Part shown: positions 36,351-45,269 of the stretch, piece after piece
Numbering within the stretch: position 1 is the stretch's first letter
How the letters are laid out: each line of letters begins with the position of its first letter
From: WJMT01 sp964599635
GTDB taxonomy: Bacteria > Acidobacteriota > Aminicenantia > Aminicenantales > Aminicenantaceae
Reading direction: 5' to 3'
DNA length: 64,000 nucleotides
Assembly: GCA_964599635.1 (NCBI GenBank)
Contig: CAZRGM010000032.1
Location: 62,001-126,000 of the forward strand
Made by a program: the position numbers and the translations under genes
Notes under the pieces: model-generated
Database searches by the model: none
Told to the model about the DNA's origin: nothing
What the model saw: the letters and a program-made list of their open reading frames with translations, nothing else

Positions 36351-36659
36351 TTATTTCTCCGGTCCGACTGTAATAAGGTCTTTGATATTTGTGAATGTTT
36401 TTTCACCGATTCCCCTCACTTTCATTATTTCTTCAATCTTTTTGAATTTTCCATTTTTGTCTCTGAAATCAATGATCCTTTTCGCGACTACTTCTCCTAT
36501 GCGGGGGAGTTTCTGAAGTTCAGCTATAGAAGCGGTGTTGATATTGATTTTTTTGGATTCGGGTTCAGAAATCAATCCTCCTTGTGCTGATAATGCTGCG
36601 GTGAATACAAAGACAAGAACCAGCCCTGCGGTTAAACATTTGGTGATTAAATGATTCAT
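36351..36659 (-). CDS. ComEA-like helix-hairpin-helix protein
   Basis: 102 residues with a signal peptide or anchor (LITKCLTAGLVLVFVFTAALSA), then two HhH motifs: ININTASIAELQKLPRIGEV and IMKVRGIGEKTFTNIKDLI. INxNTAxxxxLxxLPxIG is the ComEA signature, a periplasmic DNA-binding protein for natural transformation, though similar proteins exist in non-competent species. Ends at a shared terminator. Confidence 0.85.
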   Translation of the reverse strand: MNHLITKCLTAGLVLVFVFTAALSAQGGLISEPESKKININTASIAELQKLPRIGEVVAKRIIDFRDKNGKFKKIEEIMKVRGIGEKTFTNIKDLITVGPEK

Positions 36660-36822
36660 TGAAACCTCCTTTCACTCCAATAACTGCAATATTCAGGCCA
36701 GGATGGGATTAGGGATAATTTACAGAATATCAGTAAGTTAAAGAAAATGCTTAATTTCGAGTGTATCCAATGGTTAACTTTTCCTTATCCGTATGTAGAC
36801 ATAAGTTTGCACTTACGGACAG

Positions 36823-37422
36823 TTATAGATTATTTTCAAGGAATTTTTTGAGTTTTTTCAAAGCTTTGCCTCTATGGCTGACTGAATTTTTTTCTTCAGG
36901 ATCAAGTTGGGCAAAAGTCTTATTTAAAGGTGGATAAAAGAAGATTGGATCATAACCAAATCCTTGATTTCCCTGTTTACGGGTGAGGATATAGCCTGAT
37001 ACGTGTTCTTTGATCCGATGTATTATTTGATCTTTTTTAGCTAATACCATGCAGGATACAAACCTTGCCTTTCTCTTTTCCTCGGGGATTCCTTTTAATA
37101 ACTCCAAAACTTTTTCTATGTTCTTTTCATCTGAGGCATTTTTTCCTGAAAATCTTGCTGATAGGACCCCAGGCTCTCCAGATAATTCTTCTATTTCAAG
37201 CCCCGAATCCTCTCCTAACGTTACTCCCGGCCATATCCGGCCGTAGAAAAGAGTTTTTCCTTCAGCATTTTCCATAAAACTTTTCCCAGTCTCAATGAAT
37301 ATATAGGCAGAACTTATGTCCCTTATGGAGAAAAATTCTAAGGGAAGATTGGATAGGAAATTTTTTATCTCTTTTATTTTCCCTTGATTTGCGGTAGCAA
37401 GGAGAATTTTTTGTTTAGTCAA
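36823..37422 (-). CDS. rdgB: XTP/dITP diphosphatase (RdgB/HAM1)
   Basis: 199 residues. ILLATANQGKIKEIKNFL (nucleotide-binding start), GVTLGEDSGLEIEEL (catalytic Asp), GVLSARFSG, GNQGFGYDPIFFYPP and SVSHRGKALKKL are all RdgB motifs. It removes deaminated purine nucleotides (ITP, XTP) from the pool. The EndoQ-UvrD fusion nearby, which acts on deaminated bases in DNA, makes a functional pairing attractive. It overlaps the previous gene by 8 bp. Confidence 0.93.
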   Translation of the reverse strand: MTKQKILLATANQGKIKEIKNFLSNLPLEFFSIRDISSAYIFIETGKSFMENAEGKTLFYGRIWPGVTLGEDSGLEIEELSGEPGVLSARFSGKNASDEKNIEKVLELLKGIPEEKRKARFVSCMVLAKKDQIIHRIKEHVSGYILTRKQGNQGFGYDPIFFYPPLNKTFAQLDPEEKNSVSHRGKALKKLKKFLENNL

Positions 37423-38062
37423 TTTTAAGTTCTTTCAGTTCTTTTAGGTCTGTTAAACTCTTATAAAAGTTCTGTTCGTTTTCATCTGAAGCCTCAAATG
37501 CAAAGGTTATGATGCTTAGTGCATCTTCTTTTTTATGAGAGATTTCTTTGAATTTTATACCTTCATGAATGGCGATCTTTTTAATGTCTAATAAGATTTT
37601 TTTTGAAGATTCACATTTGACACTGTAATGATAGAGATCTTTTTTAAGATGACCTGCCTCAACTTTTCCAAGAAAAAATAGAGTTATGATAACGATGATG
37701 GTGAAAATCACGGCAAAAAGATAGAATCCTGATCCGATAACAAGTCCAAGAACAGCGACTGCCCATAATCCTGCCGCTGTCGTAAGGCCAATAATCATTC
37801 CTTTAGACTGGATGATGGTCCCAGCCCCCATAAATCCTATTCCCGTTATGACACCGGCAGCAATCCGAGTCAGATCTCCCGTAGATTCTTGTTTGCCTCT
37901 GAGTAGGAGTTCTGAGAGGATCATCATCATTGTTGCTCCCAGGCATATGAGTATGTTTGTTCTAAAGCCAGCTGGTTTTCGGCTACTCTCTCTCTCTAAA
38001 CCTATGAGACCCCCTAAGGCAGTAGCGAGTAAAAGTTTTAATATGACTTCTGCTGTTTGCAT
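37415..38062 (-). CDS. MgtC/SapB-family membrane protein
   Basis: 215 residues. Four to five membrane segments occupy 1-130 with GGLIGLERESSRKPAGFRTN, ITGIGFMGAGTIIQ and GLTTAAGLWAVAVLGL, the MgtC hallmark. A cytoplasmic ACT-like domain (about 140-215) follows. Family members affect magnesium, membrane potential or stress responses. The 8-bp overlap with rdgB suggests cotranscription. Confidence 0.88.
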   Translation of the reverse strand: MQTAEVILKLLLATALGGLIGLERESSRKPAGFRTNILICLGATMMMILSELLLRGKQESTGDLTRIAAGVITGIGFMGAGTIIQSKGMIIGLTTAAGLWAVAVLGLVIGSGFYLFAVIFTIIVIITLFFLGKVEAGHLKKDLYHYSVKCESSKKILLDIKKIAIHEGIKFKEISHKKEDALSIITFAFEASDENEQNFYKSLTDLKELKELKID

Positions 38063-38140
38063 CCTTATTCCCTCTCTAAAGGTTACTGTTAATTTATCAT
38101 AAGGTTTAAGTAAAAAACAAGCTGCTTTGATGATTCTTTT

Positions 38141-39070
38141 CTATAGCCCGATTTTGTCGAATAAAAAAGATAACAAGAAAATGATGACTAAGAAGAGGGT
38201 ATACCCTGCGAATAGAGGATTCCTGAGAAGTCTTTCCGGTTCTTCCATGATTTCACTTTTTTGTAACGTATGTTTAAAAAAAATGACAAAATATAGGACA
38301 AGAAGTGGTGAAAGATAATAGAAGGACTGAAGCTTAAAGGATGAAGCAAAATAAAAAAAGGCGATAAAAAAGAATAGCACACTTATTCCCATTCCTAAAA
38401 TAAGGGAAGTCTTGGAGTATTTTTTCAGTGAGGCTCTATAATTTGCTGCATTTTGTTTAAGGAACCTGAATTCAGACAGCCTTTTGGCAACCATGAGGAA
38501 ATTCCCAAATGCCCACCAGGATAACAATAACGATAGAGGAGGCAGGTTTTCAGTCTGGGCGAAGGCAAACCATCCGATAAGAAAGCGGATGGGATTATTA
38601 GCTGATTCGGAAATGGAGTCCAGAAAGGGGATGTCTTTTGTCCGAACAGGTTTTAAGTTATAGATAAATCCTGCGGCGAGCAGCGCTAGCAGAGAGAGAA
38701 GAAAAGATTTATTAAAAAAAAGAATGGCTAGCATGACGCTGATTATTGAAAACGTAATGCCAATAAGAAGAAACGGGAATGGTTGTATTTCTCCTTTAAT
38801 CAAGGGACGATTTTTTTTGGTGGGATGATGGATGTCAAATGGAGCATCGGCTATCTCGTTGATGATATAGTTTACGGTAGATATAGCCCACGTAAGGAGG
38901 AAGGAAAACAGACATCTTAACAAGATGACACCCCAGCCAAGGGTGAAAGCCTGTTCTTTGTAAAGGAGAAAGAAAGAAGCTGTTCCAACAAAGATAGCGA
39001 GGCTTCTCGGCCATCTTTCAGGCCGTACTGCTTTTATGTAGGGATTCATGGTGCTATTTTTTTTGGGCAT
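38141..39070 (-). CDS. UbiA-family prenyltransferase (decaprenyl-phosphate phosphoribosyltransferase-like)
   Basis: 309 residues with about eight to nine membrane helices. The Mg-prenyl motif is NEIADAPFDIHHPTKKNRPL (NxxxDxxxD) near 66-85, and a second acidic motif is in FLDSISESANNP. The start YIKAVRPERWPRSLAIF resembles DPPR synthases more than quinone enzymes. It would attach phosphoribose or a head group to a polyprenyl phosphate for envelope glycans. It overlaps an adjacent methyltransferase gene by 17 bp. Confidence 0.78.
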   Translation of the reverse strand: MPKKNSTMNPYIKAVRPERWPRSLAIFVGTASFFLLYKEQAFTLGWGVILLRCLFSFLLTWAISTVNYIINEIADAPFDIHHPTKKNRPLIKGEIQPFPFLLIGITFSIISVMLAILFFNKSFLLSLLALLAAGFIYNLKPVRTKDIPFLDSISESANNPIRFLIGWFAFAQTENLPPLSLLLSWWAFGNFLMVAKRLSEFRFLKQNAANYRASLKKYSKTSLILGMGISVLFFFIAFFYFASSFKLQSFYYLSPLLVLYFVIFFKHTLQKSEIMEEPERLLRNPLFAGYTLFLVIIFLLSFLFDKIGL

Positions 39071-39965
39071 AAATCTCTATAGAATCACCAAGAGCCAATT
39101 TTATCGAAATTTTTTTAAAAAGAGAAGAAAGTAAATGATTTTTAAGGAGAAAGCTTAAATTATTGAATCTGGATATAAGATAATGGGCGGAAAATGTCCA
39201 ACAGTAATTTCTTTTTTTGATCACCTCAAATCCGGCTCTTTCCATCATTTTATAGAGGCTTTTTTTTGTAAAGTAGTGAATATGAGCCGGTCTGAAATGC
39301 CACCATTTGCGGCCGGAGATTTTTGCAGCAAGGCTATGGAAATTTGGTGTCACCAGACAAAGCATACCGTTTTTCTTTAATATTTCATGGGCCTTAAGAA
39401 TGGCCTTATAAGGGTGAGGGATGTGCTCAATAAAATCGATCATCGTGACCGCTTGATAATGCTCCTTTTTGAGATCAGCAGATTCAAAAGAGCCTTTATT
39501 TATTTTGATTCCGTATTTTTTAAGAGCCGTGTCAACAGCCCATGCGCTGGCTTCAATACCTTCCGGATTCCAACCATACTTTCGGGCTAAGTTTAAAAAA
39601 ATTCCGGTAGCTGCTCCGATATCAAAGAGGGTTCCTTTATGAGGATGGATTTTATTTAGATTAAAGAGGATAGGCAGAAAATTTTTTTTGCGGCCGCTGG
39701 CTTCCTCTTCATAGGATGGATCTTTTATTTTCCCATAAAGATATTGAATATAGTCTGTATTAGGACAGGGATTCGCAAAGACATGAGTGCAGTTGGAACA
39801 TCTGCTTAAATCCCAAATTTTCCCATATTCTTTGTCCGTTATCTTTATGTGCTCATGACTGAAATTTCTGTACGAAATATTTCTTTTTTTGAAGTTTTTG
39901 ATGTGCGGGCTTGAGCATACAGGGCATTCTTTTCTGGTAATAAAAGGGATTTTATCTCGTTCCAT
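39054..39965 (-). CDS. Class I methyltransferase with N-terminal zinc motif
   Basis: 303 residues. ECPVCSSPHIKNF and LSRCSNCTHVFANP supply an N-terminal zinc ribbon (two CxxC). The SAM fold follows: TLFDIGAATGIFLNLARKYG (motif I, about 115), GIEASAWAVDTA (acidic loop), AVTMIDFIEHIPHP (motif IV) and a C-terminal region with RPAHIHYFTKKSL. It resembles UbiG-like Methyltransf_23 enzymes found in polysaccharide clusters. It is translationally coupled to the UbiA-like gene. Confidence 0.82.
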   Translation of the reverse strand: MERDKIPFITRKECPVCSSPHIKNFKKRNISYRNFSHEHIKITDKEYGKIWDLSRCSNCTHVFANPCPNTDYIQYLYGKIKDPSYEEEASGRKKNFLPILFNLNKIHPHKGTLFDIGAATGIFLNLARKYGWNPEGIEASAWAVDTALKKYGIKINKGSFESADLKKEHYQAVTMIDFIEHIPHPYKAILKAHEILKKNGMLCLVTPNFHSLAAKISGRKWWHFRPAHIHYFTKKSLYKMMERAGFEVIKKRNYCWTFSAHYLISRFNNLSFLLKNHLLSSLFKKISIKLALGDSIEIYAQKK

Positions 39966-40040
39966 TTTGATTTTTTTATTTCAAAGTCTTTTAACATTCA
40001 TCAGAACGATTGTCAAATATCTGTTGAATTATTGATTGTT

Positions 40041-43000
40041 TCATGAAAATAGCTTCATTTGGGAAGATTCTTTCTTAGAGAATTTAGAGGAAATCTTTTC
40101 TGTCAGTTCGTCTTCAATTGTCTCAAGAAAACGGCTTCTCTTTGATTCCATATATTTTCCATAAATCATTCTTTTTTTAGAATAGGTGAGATAAAGATAT
40201 TTTCTGGCTCTAGTCATGCCTACATAAAGAAGCCGTCTTTCTTCATCTTGGTCAGATTCATGACCTGGGAGAAGAGAATATGGAAGAATGCCTTCTTCAC
40301 ATCCTGTGATAAAGACACATGGAAATTCGAGCCCTTTAGCGGCATGGAGTGTCATTAAAGTAACACATTCAAGGGATGGATCATATGTATCAGCCCCAGA
40401 GCCTAAGGAGATAGACTTTATGAACTCACCTGAGTTGTTTTTAAATTCTTGAGCCGTATCCACGAGTCTATGAAAGGAATCTGCTACTGTTTTTTTTTGT
40501 TCATAAAAAAAGAAGTCTATAATACTTTGGATAGCTTCAGCAACAGGCTTGTTTTTTATTATTTCAGGCAGCCCGGCACTCCATTCTGGTTTTATGATTT
40601 TTTTTGTTATCAGGTTTTGTTTTAGGAAAGAATTTCTTGGATTGAGGCCGAGTTTGAAAATATCAATCACGAATTTTAGAGGGGCTTCTCTAAAATAAGG
40701 GGTTTCTGTGACTTTTTGAAAAGGGATGCTGTGGTCGTTTAAAGCTTTTTCAAGGGGTTTCATTTGTTCTTTTGTCCGACATAAAACTGCAAAATCGGAG
40801 AGACTGTTTATGTCTTCTTTTTCGTCTCCTTTGCTTATATCAGAGTCTATGGAAAAGAACCTCACTCCCCCAATGATATCTTCTATTTTGCGGGCCACAA
40901 ATTCAGCCTCACTTTTTTCTGTGGTGTTTGATGCCAGGTGAATTTTGACTCCTTTCTGCAGGCCTTTTAGCATATTTAATTTGGTCTTATCCTTTATAAC
41001 TTCTTCTGAGGCTTTAAGGATAATATCAGAGCATCTGTAGCTCTGTTTAAGCTTATAGGTCAGAGTCTTGGGGTAATCTTCGTAGAAATTGTCCATGAAA
41101 CGAGTATCTGCACCCCGGAATCCGTAGATGGCTTGATTAGGATCTCCAATGATATAAATGTTTGAATTTTGTTCCGGCATGAGGCTTTTTATCATTTGAT
41201 ACTGAGCGAAATCAATATCCTGAAATTCATCCACAAGCATATGCAAAAATTTATTTTTATATTCCTTTAACACAGAAGGGAATCGGGAGAACAGAACAAG
41301 AGGTTTGTATATGCAGTCATCCATATCGAAGAGATCTGATTCTTGGAGTTTGTCTTCGTATGATTTAAATAGAGAAGAAAGAGACACATCGCTTATTTCT
41401 TCAGAATATTTGAAGTTTTGTTTAACTTTTTTGACATCATTGGCGATAGTTTTTGCTTTGTGACGCTTGAAACCAAACATCTCCTGGATCAAACTGAGTC
41501 TCTCTTCTTCGTCTAAAATTGAAAATTCTTTTCCTCTGCTCAGCTTTTCATAGTGCTCTCGGAGTATCTCATAGCCAAAAGCATGAAATGTGGCCACATG
41601 AAATCTCGAGAGATTTGTTTTGCCGTTGAGAATTTTTTTGAGCCGGTTTTTGACCTCCTGGGCAGCCTTGTTTGTAAATGTGACGGCAAGAATTTTTTCA
41701 GGGGGAACTCCTTTGATTTGAACAAGATAAGCTATTCTGCAGCAGAGGGTATATGTTTTTCCCGTACCTGGTCCTGCAACGACAAAGGCTGGTCCTTTAC
41801 CATGGATAACAGCCTGTTTTTGTTCCTTATTCAGGTTGGTGAGCTCAGTCAGTTCATCATCCTTTTGAACCGGGGTTTTTTCCGGCCTAAAATCCAAATG
41901 AGAGGGAACCGTTTGGATTATTTTCTTGAGTCTTTTGTATTCTTTTAAATCAAAATCAATATTTTTCTTTTTTGGTAAGGTGGATAGAAGGACTGATTTT
42001 TGATTAAAAAGATCTTTTTGGTTTTCTGATGTCAGGGATTCTTCTTTTTTAAAAACTTCAATTTTGCCGTATTCACCGTCAAATCCTTCCTGAATAATGA
42101 CCTGCCTGTTGCGCATTCTTTTTATGGCTTCAGATAATATTTCATAGCCACCTTTTTCAAGTTGCTCTAGAGGCAGATCAATGAGAATATTTAACTCAGG
42201 ACCGAAACTTCGGATGATAGAAAAATATTCGCTGTCTACCGCTTTTGAGGCTGAACCCACATGCCTTATTTCAGAAAGGATTTCTTTTAATGGGATTATG
42301 GAAATAAAAGGAAGCTTATTTGGGCGTTCGTCAAGATTTTCACGGTCAGCAAGTTCGGCCACCCGGTTCATGACACCAACGGTGACTTTTTTCCCGCATT
42401 TGGGACATATTTCGCCGTTCCGGAGAGTCTGTAGTGGGCTCCATCTTATGCCGCACTTTCGATGTCCGTCATAATGATATTTTCCTTCTTGAGGAAAAAG
42501 GTCAATAGTCCCTAAAAATTTTTCAGGATTCCCTGTTTTAATGGCCTCGATGATATGTGAATAGGATAAGTCCGTGTTGAAAATATTAGCATTCCGCCCC
42601 AGTTTTTCAGGTGAATGAGCATCTGAGTTTGAAACGAGGGTGTAATTGTCTAAAAAGGAACACATCCAGTGCATTGGTGGGTCTGTAGAAAGTCCTGTTT
42701 CAACGGCAGATATATAGGGGGTTAGATCTTCAAAACACTCTTCTATGGAGTCGAATCCTGATTTTGACCCGAGTACAGAAAACCAAGGCGTCCATATGTG
42801 GGCAGGTATGAAATACGTTTTATCTGAAGCTTCTAAAGTCAATTCTAGGAGATCCCGGGAATCGAGACCTAAAATAGGCCTTCCATCAGATGTGATATTT
42901 CCCCCGATTTTCAGAAGAGATCTCTGTATTTTCTCAGCTGTAGAGAAGTCCGGAGAGAGGATGACATTATGCACTTTTCTGACTTTACTGTTTTTTTTAT

Positions 43001-43292
43001 AGATATTGCTTATTTCAGCGGAAAGTAAGAATCTCACCTCAGAGCAAAAATGGGAGGCTTTGGGGATAGTCAGATCTTTCTTGTATTCTTTTTTAAGCTT
43101 AAACAGGCCTTCTTCTCCTGGCTCCAGTTTTTCTTTGAGCTCTTTCAACCATCCGGGATGGGTAAAATCTCCTGTGCCCACCACTGAAATGCCTTTTATT
43201 TGTGCCCAGTAATCTAAGAATTCTGGAACAAGTTGTTGACTTGTAGCCCGTGAGAAATGGGAATGGATGTGAAGGTCACCTATGAACCGCAT
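40041..43292 (-). CDS. Endonuclease Q (PHP) - UvrD/Rep helicase fusion
   Basis: 1083 residues. Residues 1 to ~410 are an EndoQ-type PHP nuclease: GDLHIHSHFS (metal His 8/10/12), GTGDFTHP, PAHIWTPWFS near 165, SNSDAHS at 221-227, and a zinc ribbon from H277, C280, C296 and C299. EndoQ nicks DNA 5' of uracil, hypoxanthine, xanthine and AP sites. Residues ~485-1083 are a superfamily 1A 3'-5' helicase: LNKEQKQAVIHG, Walker A GPGTGKT at 507-513, AVTFTNKAA, MLVDEFQDID (Walker B), GDPNQAIYGFRGA, LKQSYRCSD, MTLHAAKGLEFPCVF and RRLLYVGMTRARKYLYL. All helicase motifs look intact. No close downstream gene; apparently monocistronic. Confidence 0.88.
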   Translation of the reverse strand: MRFIGDLHIHSHFSRATSQQLVPEFLDYWAQIKGISVVGTGDFTHPGWLKELKEKLEPGEEGLFKLKKEYKKDLTIPKASHFCSEVRFLLSAEISNIYKKNSKVRKVHNVILSPDFSTAEKIQRSLLKIGGNITSDGRPILGLDSRDLLELTLEASDKTYFIPAHIWTPWFSVLGSKSGFDSIEECFEDLTPYISAVETGLSTDPPMHWMCSFLDNYTLVSNSDAHSPEKLGRNANIFNTDLSYSHIIEAIKTGNPEKFLGTIDLFPQEGKYHYDGHRKCGIRWSPLQTLRNGEICPKCGKKVTVGVMNRVAELADRENLDERPNKLPFISIIPLKEILSEIRHVGSASKAVDSEYFSIIRSFGPELNILIDLPLEQLEKGGYEILSEAIKRMRNRQVIIQEGFDGEYGKIEVFKKEESLTSENQKDLFNQKSVLLSTLPKKKNIDFDLKEYKRLKKIIQTVPSHLDFRPEKTPVQKDDELTELTNLNKEQKQAVIHGKGPAFVVAGPGTGKTYTLCCRIAYLVQIKGVPPEKILAVTFTNKAAQEVKNRLKKILNGKTNLSRFHVATFHAFGYEILREHYEKLSRGKEFSILDEEERLSLIQEMFGFKRHKAKTIANDVKKVKQNFKYSEEISDVSLSSLFKSYEDKLQESDLFDMDDCIYKPLVLFSRFPSVLKEYKNKFLHMLVDEFQDIDFAQYQMIKSLMPEQNSNIYIIGDPNQAIYGFRGADTRFMDNFYEDYPKTLTYKLKQSYRCSDIILKASEEVIKDKTKLNMLKGLQKGVKIHLASNTTEKSEAEFVARKIEDIIGGVRFFSIDSDISKGDEKEDINSLSDFAVLCRTKEQMKPLEKALNDHSIPFQKVTETPYFREAPLKFVIDIFKLGLNPRNSFLKQNLITKKIIKPEWSAGLPEIIKNKPVAEAIQSIIDFFFYEQKKTVADSFHRLVDTAQEFKNNSGEFIKSISLGSGADTYDPSLECVTLMTLHAAKGLEFPCVFITGCEEGILPYSLLPGHESDQDEERRLLYVGMTRARKYLYLTYSKKRMIYGKYMESKRSRFLETIEDELTEKISSKFSKKESSQMKLFS

Positions 43293-43360
43293 GCTGATAC
43301 TATTTTAAACAAAAAGCAAGAACAGTTCTATTTTTTATTCAGTGACTTAAATAGTGAGGT

Positions 43361-43393
43361 AAAAAGGCGCTCTTTTCAAGAGAGCGCCTTTTT
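43361..43393. terminator. Intrinsic terminator after the cold-shock gene
   Basis: A 13-bp stem, AAAAAGGCGCTCT paired with AGAGCGCCTTTTT, loop of seven bases. The A and T ends make it work in both directions. It follows the cold-shock gene stop (minus strand) and precedes the EndoQ-UvrD gene start. Confidence 0.85.
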
Positions 43394-43413
43394 TGTTTGT
43401 AGATTATCTCGAG

Positions 43414-43614
43414 CTATACGACGGTTACATTTTTTGCCGCTGGCCCTTTGGGGCCCTGCTCAATTTCAAAGGTTACTTTATCGCCTTCTTTGAGGGATTT
43501 GAAACCGGATGCGTTGATTGCTGAATGATGAACAAATACATCGGGTCCGTTTTCCTGCTCAATGAAGCCGTAGCCTTTGCTACTGTTGAACCATTTAACA
43601 GTTCCGTTAGCCAT
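43414..43614 (-). CDS. csp: Cold-shock protein
   Basis: 66 residues from ATG 43614 (AAAAAAGGAGAATGCCACA lies just upstream). MANGTVKWFNSSKGYGFI carries RNP1 and DVFVHHSAI carries RNP2; KSLKEGDKVTFEIEQGPKGP is the standard end. Single-stranded RNA/DNA-binding OB fold that melts mRNA structure. A longer frame upstream is not used. About 180 bp of leader upstream could be a thermosensitive 5' UTR. Confidence 0.95.
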   Translation of the reverse strand: MANGTVKWFNSSKGYGFIEQENGPDVFVHHSAINASGFKSLKEGDKVTFEIEQGPKGPAAKNVTVV

Positions 43615-43792
43615 TGTGGCATTCTCCTTTTTTAAAATACTCAAGGTTCCAAACTGGAGGATGCCACTTAAAAAATGGTACACTCCTACAGAACGAAACC
43701 GGCCTATTCTCTAAGAATAGACCTTTACTGATTAAACTCATTATATCATTTTTTTAAAAAAAATAAATATTTTTTTTCATTTAAAATAAATT

Positions 43793-44140
43793 TTATTCGA
43801 TTTCAAGCTCCATTTTTTCTAGATACAAATCAGTTCCATCCAGAATTTCCAGATCAGTGGAGCCGCATTTGCTGCAGTTTAAAACGAAGTCATTTTTTAG
43901 ACTCACCTCACCACATTTTTTGCATTTTAGCTTAAGGGGCACTTTTTCGATGTCCAGCTCCGCTTCTGCGGCTATGGTGTTTTTTTTATAAATTTCGAAG
44001 GCATTTTCCAAAAGTTCTGGAACAGCCCCAGAGAGAATCCCCACTTTAAGTTTGACATAGGTGATCTTTTTGGCATTTTTTTCGTTTGCTTTCTTTTCCA
44101 TGATGTCAAACAGATTGACTATTAGAGAGAGCTCATGCAT
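43793..44140 (-). CDS. hypA: Hydrogenase nickel-insertion protein HypA
   Basis: 115 residues. MHELSLIVNLFDIM carries the Ni-binding His2, and KCKKCGE plus CSKCGSTDLEI form the zinc-binding double CxxC (residues 70-90). HypA delivers nickel to the NiFe active site with HypB. Last gene of the hydrogenase operon, overlapping hypB by 8 bp. The C-terminus LYLEKMELEIE is normal. Confidence 0.95.
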   Translation of the reverse strand: MHELSLIVNLFDIMEKKANEKNAKKITYVKLKVGILSGAVPELLENAFEIYKKNTIAAEAELDIEKVPLKLKCKKCGEVSLKNDFVLNCSKCGSTDLEILDGTDLYLEKMELEIE

Positions 44141-44804
44141 TTGAGTGGCGGAGTTTTTTTAAATTTTCAATAAGGAAATCTGCCAATTCTTTGATACCCA
44201 TGTTTTGGACAGCACTGGTTTTAAATACGTTTAATTTTGGATTTATGTCCAGTCCTTCTTGAACGGCACGGTCTATATTGAAGGGCAGTTTATTCAGAAG
44301 GTCAGTTTTGCTTATTATAAGAACATTTGAAGTGATGAAGGCTTTGGGATACTTTTTAGGCTTATCGTCTCCTTCGGGTATAGAAAGGAGAACACATCTG
44401 ATGTTTTCTCCCAGATCAAAACTGGCAGGACAAACCAGATTGCCGACGTTTTCGATAAACAGAAAGTCCAAATCCGAAGGAATTTTTGAGAACACTTTTC
44501 CGATCATTTTGGCATCTAGGTGGCATGCACCTCCGGTGGATATCTGCCAAGCCTGAATTCCTTTAGCTCTTATTCTTTCCGCATCCCTTTCTGTTTCAAT
44601 ATCTCCTTCTATAACGGCCATCTTATAGTCGGGACTTAAGATTTCAGCAAGCCTTTCCAGAAGAGAAGTTTTTCCTGCTCCAGGAGAGCTGAGTAAGTTA
44701 ATGGCCAGGATTCCTTTTTCTAAAAGTTTTTCCCGGATGTCTCCAGCTATTTTTTTGTTTGAACCAAGAAGATCCTCAAGGATCATCACTTCTTGTTTTT
44801 TCAT
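44133..44804 (-). CDS. hypB: Hydrogenase nickel-incorporation GTPase HypB
   Basis: 223 residues. Walker A is LLSSPGAGKTSLLERL (about 37-52); IEGDIETERDAERI and TGGACHLDAKMI (metal-site Cys-His) follow, then LFIENVGNLVCPA (G3) and ISKTDLL (G4). No N-terminal poly-His or CxxCGC motif is present, so it lacks the high-affinity nickel store. It sits between the receiver-domain gene (13-bp gap) and hypA. Confidence 0.95.
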   Translation of the reverse strand: MKKQEVMILEDLLGSNKKIAGDIREKLLEKGILAINLLSSPGAGKTSLLERLAEILSPDYKMAVIEGDIETERDAERIRAKGIQAWQISTGGACHLDAKMIGKVFSKIPSDLDFLFIENVGNLVCPASFDLGENIRCVLLSIPEGDDKPKKYPKAFITSNVLIISKTDLLNKLPFNIDRAVQEGLDINPKLNVFKTSAVQNMGIKELADFLIENLKKLRHSNA

Positions 44805-44817
44805 TTAGTCTGACCTC

Positions 44818-45189
44818 TTATTTACTGAGAGCATTCTTAATGGCTAGTTTTAATTCTTCTTTTCCGAAAGATTTTATAAAGTAATAAAATATATCCTGCT
44901 CTCTTACTTTAGCCTCTAATTCTTTGCTGTTCTTTTTAGTCGTCATGATGACTTTTATATTTGAGTCTATATTCTTTATTATAGAAACAGCTTCGTATCC
45001 TTTCATTTCAGGGAGATCGACAGACAGAATAACACAATGGAAATGATGAGATATGAGTTTTTTTATAGCATCGGTAAGCCCGATACCTGTTTTGACCTGA
45101 TATCCGTTATTCCTAAAAAAGGATGTTAATGACTCTCTATCTTTAGTGTCAGGATCGATGATTAAAATTTCCTTATTAAAATTTCCCAT
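44818..45189 (-). CDS. Stand-alone receiver domain with degenerate phosphorylation site
   Basis: A 123-residue CheY-like fold: ILIIDPDTKDRESLTSFF at the start, VILSVDLPEMKGYEAV in the middle, VIMTTKK, then FYYFIKSFGKEEL. Aligned to ordinary receivers (VLLDINMPxxDG) the phosphoacceptor Asp position is Ser (ILSVDLP), the acidic pair is DPD and the K-P motif is K-S. It may be a phosphorylation-independent receiver. It lies between hydA and hypB, so a hydrogenase regulatory or assembly role is inferred. Confidence 0.75.
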   Translation of the reverse strand: MGNFNKEILIIDPDTKDRESLTSFFRNNGYQVKTGIGLTDAIKKLISHHFHCVILSVDLPEMKGYEAVSIIKNIDSNIKVIMTTKKNSKELEAKVREQDIFYYFIKSFGKEELKLAIKNALSK

Positions 45190-45269
45190 TTATTATATCC
45201 TTACAATTATTTTAGCCGAAACAATGTCGTCTCTTTAAATTTATTTCTGTTTAATTTTAATCATATTTT

